Shown piece after piece: positions 58,724 through 64,000 of a stretch of DNA of 64,000 nucleotides (position 1 is its first letter; each line of letters begins with the position of its first letter). Under the pieces are notes generated by a model, which searched no databases, was not told the DNA's origin, and worked only from the letters and a program-made list of their open reading frames with translations. Made by a program: the position numbers and the translations under genes. Origin of the DNA: Bactericera cockerelli (Eukaryota > Arthropoda > Insecta > Hemiptera > Triozidae); NCBI GenBank assembly GCA_024516035.1, contig CM044959.1:32798118-32862117 (forward strand), read 5' to 3'.

Positions 58724-59158
58724 GTAAGAAATTCTCACGAACACAAGTAGTCATGGGCAGACACACCTTTTAGATGTGTGATCATGTTCAAACTCAAACA
58801 TATAAAAGAGTGAAAAACATTCTAGGTACCTTTTTTTCTCAAGCGGGTGATTTTGAGTGTATCCTTTAGAGCTCAAAATTTGCAAACGGGGAATTTGTAT
58901 GAAATCGAGGGAATTTACAAACGCCGTGAAAAACATTTAAAAAAACGAATAAAATTGATACTCCTATTTCATTGTACATAGGTAAATTTGGTACATAGGT
59001 ATTGTATTTTTTTAAATTCTTACTTACAGAGTAGTGCACTTCTCTACACCACAGATGCAGTTAAGAAGAACCTCTCAAACAAAATTCAAACCTGCTTTCA
59101 AACCAAAATTCGAAATTAAATAATGAAGGTATCATTCGGCATTATTACTATCTTCTAA

Positions 59159-59312
59159 GGGTCGAATTATGAAATAGGATTAGTTAATCTAAGTGGACAT
59201 TATCACTTAACTCAGGCTTTAGTGAGCTGTGATTGGTTGAACTTCCCACTAGAGTTCGAGTTAAGGGATAGTGTCCACTACGTTTAACTAATCCTGTTTC
59301 ATAATTCGGCCC
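59159..59312. mobile_element. PIF/Harbinger-like MITE, 154 bp
   Basis: The ends read GGGTCGAATTATGAAATAGG and, inverted, GGGCCGAATTATGAAACAGG. The inverted repeat extends about 55 bases each side with a few mismatches, so the element is nearly one hairpin. TAA flanks both sides (59156-59158, 59313-59315), matching the TWA target preference of Harbinger transposons. There is no coding capacity. Confidence 0.85.
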
Positions 59313-59984
59313 TAAAGCGAAGTCACCGTGGACTGAGTGGAGTAGTGCACTAGGTTTGTACACATGGTGAGTTGTTTGTGCGATTGATGGAAATCGCACC
59401 AATCACCCATATGAATATCGCACCCTGTTGTAATTCCTCCGTAGCCGTAGGTATAAGGTTTTTCATATTACCGGTACATTGAAACAGTAGTACTCATTCT
59501 ATTATGAACACATAAAAACAATTTATTTTAAAGTCCTTTTTTCCGTGAAGAAAATCTTACTTTTAGTGCACACTGTACAATGAAGAGAAAGAACATTACC
59601 GATGTTGAATGTAAGGTATGTGTTTTATTACCGCGTAATGGCAAGCAATATTACCTATGGAATGTAAAATAGATCGCCATTCTGTATAGATAACAGAAAT
59701 ATCCATCCTAATGTAGGCCTTTGCTTTCCATCTATTACTAGCAATAAAAAATACATTTCAGGGAAAAATCGTAATACTAAAAATCATTTCAAGTAAGAGT
59801 AAAAAAATGGAGCTTTGTCGGAAACCAAAATGTTACCAATATCTGAATGATCGCATAATTCTAAAATAATATCGCCTTATTTATACTGCCCGATTAGGAC
59901 TATTAAGTGCCCATTTTACCAGCAGATTATTAGCCCTAGATAGATTATTATTATATATTGCTATTATGTGGTGAAAATCCCAAA

Positions 59985-60080
59985 TGGGAGGATAACCTGT
60001 CATGTGCCGGCTGGGTTTCGAACCCGTGACCTCTAGATTCACAGAGTGACGCCCTTACTACTGAGCTACCGGGACAGACA
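59985..60080 (-). mobile_element. tRNA-derived SINE, minus strand
   Basis: The minus strand reads GTCCCGGTAGCTCAGTAGTA, then CACGGGTTCGAAACCCAGCC. These are clear A and B boxes, and the 7-bp acceptor stem pairs with one mismatch. The anticodon stem does not pair, so it is not a functional tRNA. It sits inside SCAI intron 1, antisense. Confidence 0.7.
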
Positions 60081-61677
60081 CACACAATCCCACTGAATCA
60101 ATATTGAAGAATTTGGCATGCAATAAATGTTGTCTTGAAATTAATAGACGTTACTGTAATACCTCTGTGGCGCTAAGTATCGGATTGCGTACTGTCTTAG
60201 ATGGGCAAAAACCGATGCTAAGTAATGATTTAAGTTATCGATTTTGTCTATTAATTTCGCCCTAAAATTCTTCTGAAGAATGCTAAACTGAGCATGTTTA
60301 TGGCAAGCGACGTATAAAACAAATTTATGCACCATGTTGCTTTCGGTATTGAAGTATATTTAGTGTAGCATACTACATTTTGCCTCAGAGGTGTGGCTAT
60401 TGGATTAGTTATTTTGGACCTCTAGTTCAAGTCCAGGCTTAGGAAACTCTGGAAAACATGACCTTATTCGGCAGTATAACCCTAGCATCCCAGTTTGTTA
60501 TAACAGATACTCCAGGGGGCCTACCCACATGAAAATAAGAAAAATCTTGATTTATTTAAAAGTTTCATGTTCTCTTTTTTGAATAATGAAAAAACAGTTT
60601 TACCCTCTTTTATAATCTTATTGAGGCCAATTTAACGGCTTTCCTATTTATCAATTCTAACAATGAATCAGTTTTAACTTTTATTTACTTATTTCTAAAT
60701 TTGAGTAAATTTCTCTGAAAGTAAATGTTAATCCTGTCTATTTCATGCTTCTATGTGTATGCGGGTTCGAACGGCGAAACCGAATCCCCAGGATTTGGTC
60801 GGACAATTGAAAAATTAAAATCAGTTGTGTTAAAAACTACATGTTATGCAATATGCATTAATGAATTTAGCATATTTATTGTATTTAAGTTACGAATTTC
60901 AGGTGTGGGTACTTTGTGTGGGAGATGCTAGGTTAATAAGGCGATATTATTAGTATAACAATATTATCAATGAGCAGAGCTTTCTTGTTATGTTGTATGG
61001 CCATTTCCTGTTCTTTGCACCGTTTTCCCTTTATACTTGGAGTTTTAAAACAAGCCTGATGAAATGTCTGATTAGAATTGCAAATACAAAATCTACTTGT
61101 TCTCTATGTGTCATGGGTGTGAAATAGAGAAAAATCTATTTTTCATAGATGAAAATTACAGTTTAATATTTAGCTGTTATACTTTTACTGATAATACTAA
61201 TGGAGAGGGAGGAGGAGGAGGAGACGCAGGCGGAGAAGGAGGAGGATAAATAAAAGAGAGGAAAAAACTAGATGAAGGATTTATTCAAATCAAATTTGCT
61301 CCTTTGTACAGTATTATTATTTCTAGCACAACTTTATTGCTGATGTTGTTGATATCCATGTGGAGTACCCAGTGTGTCTGGTGAAAGTAGGCCTTATATC
61401 CTTAAGACATGGCTGATATTAGCCGCCATGGCCGCCTACAAAAATGTAGAAGTATTTTAATAGATTTTTTAATCAATAATTAAATATGGATTCTTCTTTA
61501 AGTGGATTTTTTTCTAAATTAATTTTGAGTGAGTGTTATTGCTTGACGCTCGCAACTTATTAGAGGCATCAGTTGGAAAACCTGTTTGTTTATCCCAGGA
61601 ATGTCACTACAAAGAGTACAAAGTTGCCTTTGCACTTTTATTTATCATGAAAAAAATGTATTCTGGCTTGTTCCCAG

Positions 61678-61779
61678 GGATCTGCCTTCACAAGGATTCA
61701 ACAAGAAACAGCTGGAGTCTTACTTTTCCCGAACTTTTGACGTCTACACCAGACTGTGGAAGTTCCAGCAGCAGCACAG
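61678..61779 (+). CDS. SCAI: SCAI, second coding exon
   Basis: 102 bases between acceptor TTCCCAG and donor GTGAGA. It starts with the last base of a split Arg codon and encodes DLPSQGFNKKQLESYFSRTF and then DVYTRLWKFQQQH. The stretch RTFDVYT-LWKFQQQHR is a hallmark of SCAI. Phase 2 in and out joins perfectly to the exon ending at 58723. An 89-codon frame covering 61533-61802 is a shadow in the wrong frame. The next exons must lie beyond the window. Confidence 0.92.
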
Positions 61780-64000
61780 GTGAGAGTGAGAGAGAGAAGT
61801 AGTGGAAAGTAGAGATTGAATGAGTGAAAGAGACTGATAGAGAGAGATAAAAAAAGCGTAGAATATGTGACTTTTAATATGTCTGTGATGTTGACCTGTA
61901 CACTGGGGCATAGAGGATAAAAAAACTAGTATAAAAATATGTAGGACTGTCATTTATTTAGATATATATTTTTTATTCATTACATATATGATTTAATAAA
62001 TAAATATCTATATGAATTCCTCTTTTAATTATGTGAATTATTTCTAACATTTCGTAAATACAATTTGAAAGATTCATCCATTAAAAATTATCATTCAGTA
62101 AATTATATGTGAAGACATTCCAAAATTCAAAAGAGAGAAGAAAAAGAAGTCTATACATTTTATAATTAAAAAGAGAGAAATAGAAAGAGACCATGAATTT
62201 CAGAGAAGTAAAAGAATTAGTAAAACTTTGAAAGCACAAACTATTTAGAAAGAAATTATCCACATAAGATATTTGTGGAGGCATTAAACATCATAGTGCA
62301 GGCTCAGTGTTTATGTGTCCTTCTGATAAAGAAAAAAAAAATTAAAGAGCAAAAATAGTATGACTATGTCATTCTTCTAATTTATTTATTATAAGGTCAA
62401 TTAACAGCTGAAATTCTTATATTACTAAAGCAATAGGAACATTAAACTTTATAGCGTACGTATGCGGAAGACTTCTGATGGGTTGAATAGATGATTTTTT
62501 GTAAAATAGAATGGTAATAACGATAGTCGGTTTAAATGTCATAAATGGAAATTTATGGAACAAACAAAATATAATGTATTATGTATTGGGAAATATTGGC
62601 TCAGCGAAGTTTAAATTGTTTTGATCCAAAGTCTTCTTTGTCATGTCTGCAGTATCTGCAACCAACTTGCAATTCTACAAACCATAGTTAAATAGTCTCA
62701 TTGTAATAGACATGAAATCTTTCCCAAGAGCAAGAACCCATTATTCGGGAAAAAATAAACTCTATCATCCCCGACACTGATCACTAAGACAAGAACCCTC
62801 TCCATGAACTCTACTCCATCCCGACACTGATCACTCAGAGACAAGAACCCTACTCCATGAACTCTACCATCCCCGACACTGATCACTCAGAGACAAGAAC
62901 CCTACTCCATGAACTTACTCATCCCCGGACACTAGACATCAGAACTCAAGAACCCTCTCCATGAACATAATCCCGACACTGATCCTCAGAGACAAGAACC
63001 CTACTCCATGAACTCTACTCCATCCCCGACACTGATCACTCAGAGACAAGAACCCTACTCCATGAACTCTACTCCATCCCCGACACTGATCACTCAGAGA
63101 CAAGAACCCTACTCCATGAACTCTACTCAATCCCCGACACTGATCACTCAGAGACAAGAACCCTACTCCATGAACTCTACTCCATCCCCGACACTGATCA
63201 CTCAGAGACAAGAACCCTACTCCATGAACTCTACTCCATCCCCGACACTGATCACTCAGAGACAAGAACCCTACTCCATGAACTCTACTCCATCCCCGAC
63301 ACTGATCACTCAAGACAAGAACCCTTCTCCATGAACTCTACCCATCCCCGACACTGATCACTCAGAGACAAGAACCCTACTCCATGAACTCTACTCCATC
63401 CCCGACACTGATCACTCAGAGACAAGAACCTCTCCATAACTCTACTCAATCCCGACACGATCATCAGAGAAAGAACCTCTCATGAACCTACTCATCCCCG
63501 ACACTGATCACTCAGAGACAAGAACCTACTCCATACTCTACTCATCCGACACTGATCACTCAGAGCAAGAACCCTCCATGAACTCTACTCATCCCGACAC
63601 TGATCACTCAGAGACAAGAACCTTCTCCATGAACTCTACTCAATCCCCGACACTATCACTAAGAGACAAGAACCCTCTCATGAATCTACTCAATCCCCGA
63701 CACTGATCCCTCAGAGAGAACTTTGCTAAGAAACTTTTGTCTCTGCTAAAAGGCGAGATAGTTTGGAAATGGACATACGCGCGTATAGCTTGCGGTTGAT
63801 AGAAAACAATACTCAGAATGGAAAAATGGCACTAGCAAAGACAGAGGAAGTTTGAGCTGCCATAAAAAATTCTTACGAAGGCGTAAAAAGTTTGAAAAGA
63901 TTTAATTTCTAATCTAAGAGAGAATTAAAAATGCTTTCGGACATGGACTTTGTATCCGTAATTTCGTATACATATTTATTATAATTTATGCACATAATGA
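61780..64000 (+). other. SCAI: SCAI intron 2 (5' part)
   Basis: No further SCAI exon is seen before the window end. It contains the 54-bp minisatellite; the rest is AT-rich and featureless. Confidence 0.65.
62755..63716. repeat. 54-bp minisatellite, about 17-18 copies
   Basis: The unit begins CCCCGACACTGATCACTCAG and continues AGACAAGAACCCTACTCC, then ATGAACTCTACTCCAT. Copies between about 63000 and 63300 are nearly perfect; outer copies carry many one-base deletions. Because 54 is divisible by 3, the clean core is open in several frames (for example a repeating 18-residue MNSTPSPTLITQRQEPYS), but it lies within an intron. Confidence 0.95.

Larger units (their letters stand above)
58724..61677 (+). 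other. SCAI: SCAI intron 1
   Basis: 2954 bases between donor GTAAGA and acceptor CTTGTTCCCAG. It holds a Harbinger-like MITE (59159-59312), a tRNA-derived SINE (about 59990-60080, minus strand) and a GGA-rich microsatellite (about 61201-61247). No coding sequence was found. Confidence 0.75.

Noticed and set aside
59990..60080. Possible tRNA gene on the minus strand
   Set aside because: The acceptor stem almost pairs, but the anticodon stem fails. It is better explained as a tRNA-derived SINE.
61533..61802. 89-codon plus-strand frame
   Set aside because: It overlaps SCAI exon 2 in the wrong frame and runs through its acceptor and donor.
62755..63716. CRISPR-like array or repeat protein
   Set aside because: Units abut directly with no unique spacers, the host is eukaryotic, and the repeat lies in a SCAI intron, so the 18-residue repeating frame is incidental.

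Overview
This is eukaryotic, animal-type, almost certainly arthropod DNA. Genes are spliced with GT-AG introns. One gene is clearly metazoan: the first coding exons of SCAI, which recruits no bacterial parallel. The background is AT-rich and full of non-LTR retrotransposons, tRNA-derived SINEs and MITEs, as in a large insect genome. A hemipteran is my guess, held weakly. No bacterial operon, CRISPR array or viral genome is visible.

Layout. 1-3.3 kb: mostly anonymous, with one possible exon at the left edge. 3.3-6.7 kb: a 100-N gap flanked by two near-identical ~1.7 kb segments, best read as unmerged overlapping contig ends. 6.85-15.14 kb: an I-like non-LTR element (gag-like ORF1; endonuclease, RT and RNase H in ORF2) with a candidate 10-bp target-site duplication, several frameshifts, a 235-bp tandem repeat between its ORFs, and a 1.86-kb inverted-repeat DNA element nested in it. 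15.4 kb: a complete SINE. 15.87-21.66 and 26.55-39.47 kb: sequence that looks corrupted, with inflated homopolymers, where no gene can be trusted. 21.7-26.5 kb: normal-looking, non-coding, with a degenerate repeat, a perfect palindrome and a SINE. 39.77-43.74 kb (minus strand): a seven-exon C2H2 zinc-finger gene whose splice phases all agree. 44.40-49.48 kb: a full-length LOA/R1-like element with two intact overlapping ORFs and a perfect 13-bp target-site duplication. 50.39-51.53 kb: a 5'-truncated jockey/CR1-like element with a poly(A) tail. 51.5-58.6 kb: repeats, SINE remnants and one candidate minus-strand exon. 58.64 kb to the right edge: the first two coding exons of SCAI (plus strand), with a Harbinger-like MITE and a SINE in intron 1 and a 54-bp minisatellite in intron 2.

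The host genes supported are therefore the zinc-finger gene (probable nuclear regulator) and SCAI (nuclear cofactor). Everything else of substance is mobile or repetitive DNA. I found no convincing new multi-gene system. The best material is the apparently intact LOA-like element, the nested I-like element, the SCAI start, the zinc-finger gene model, and two assembly problems that affect interpretation.
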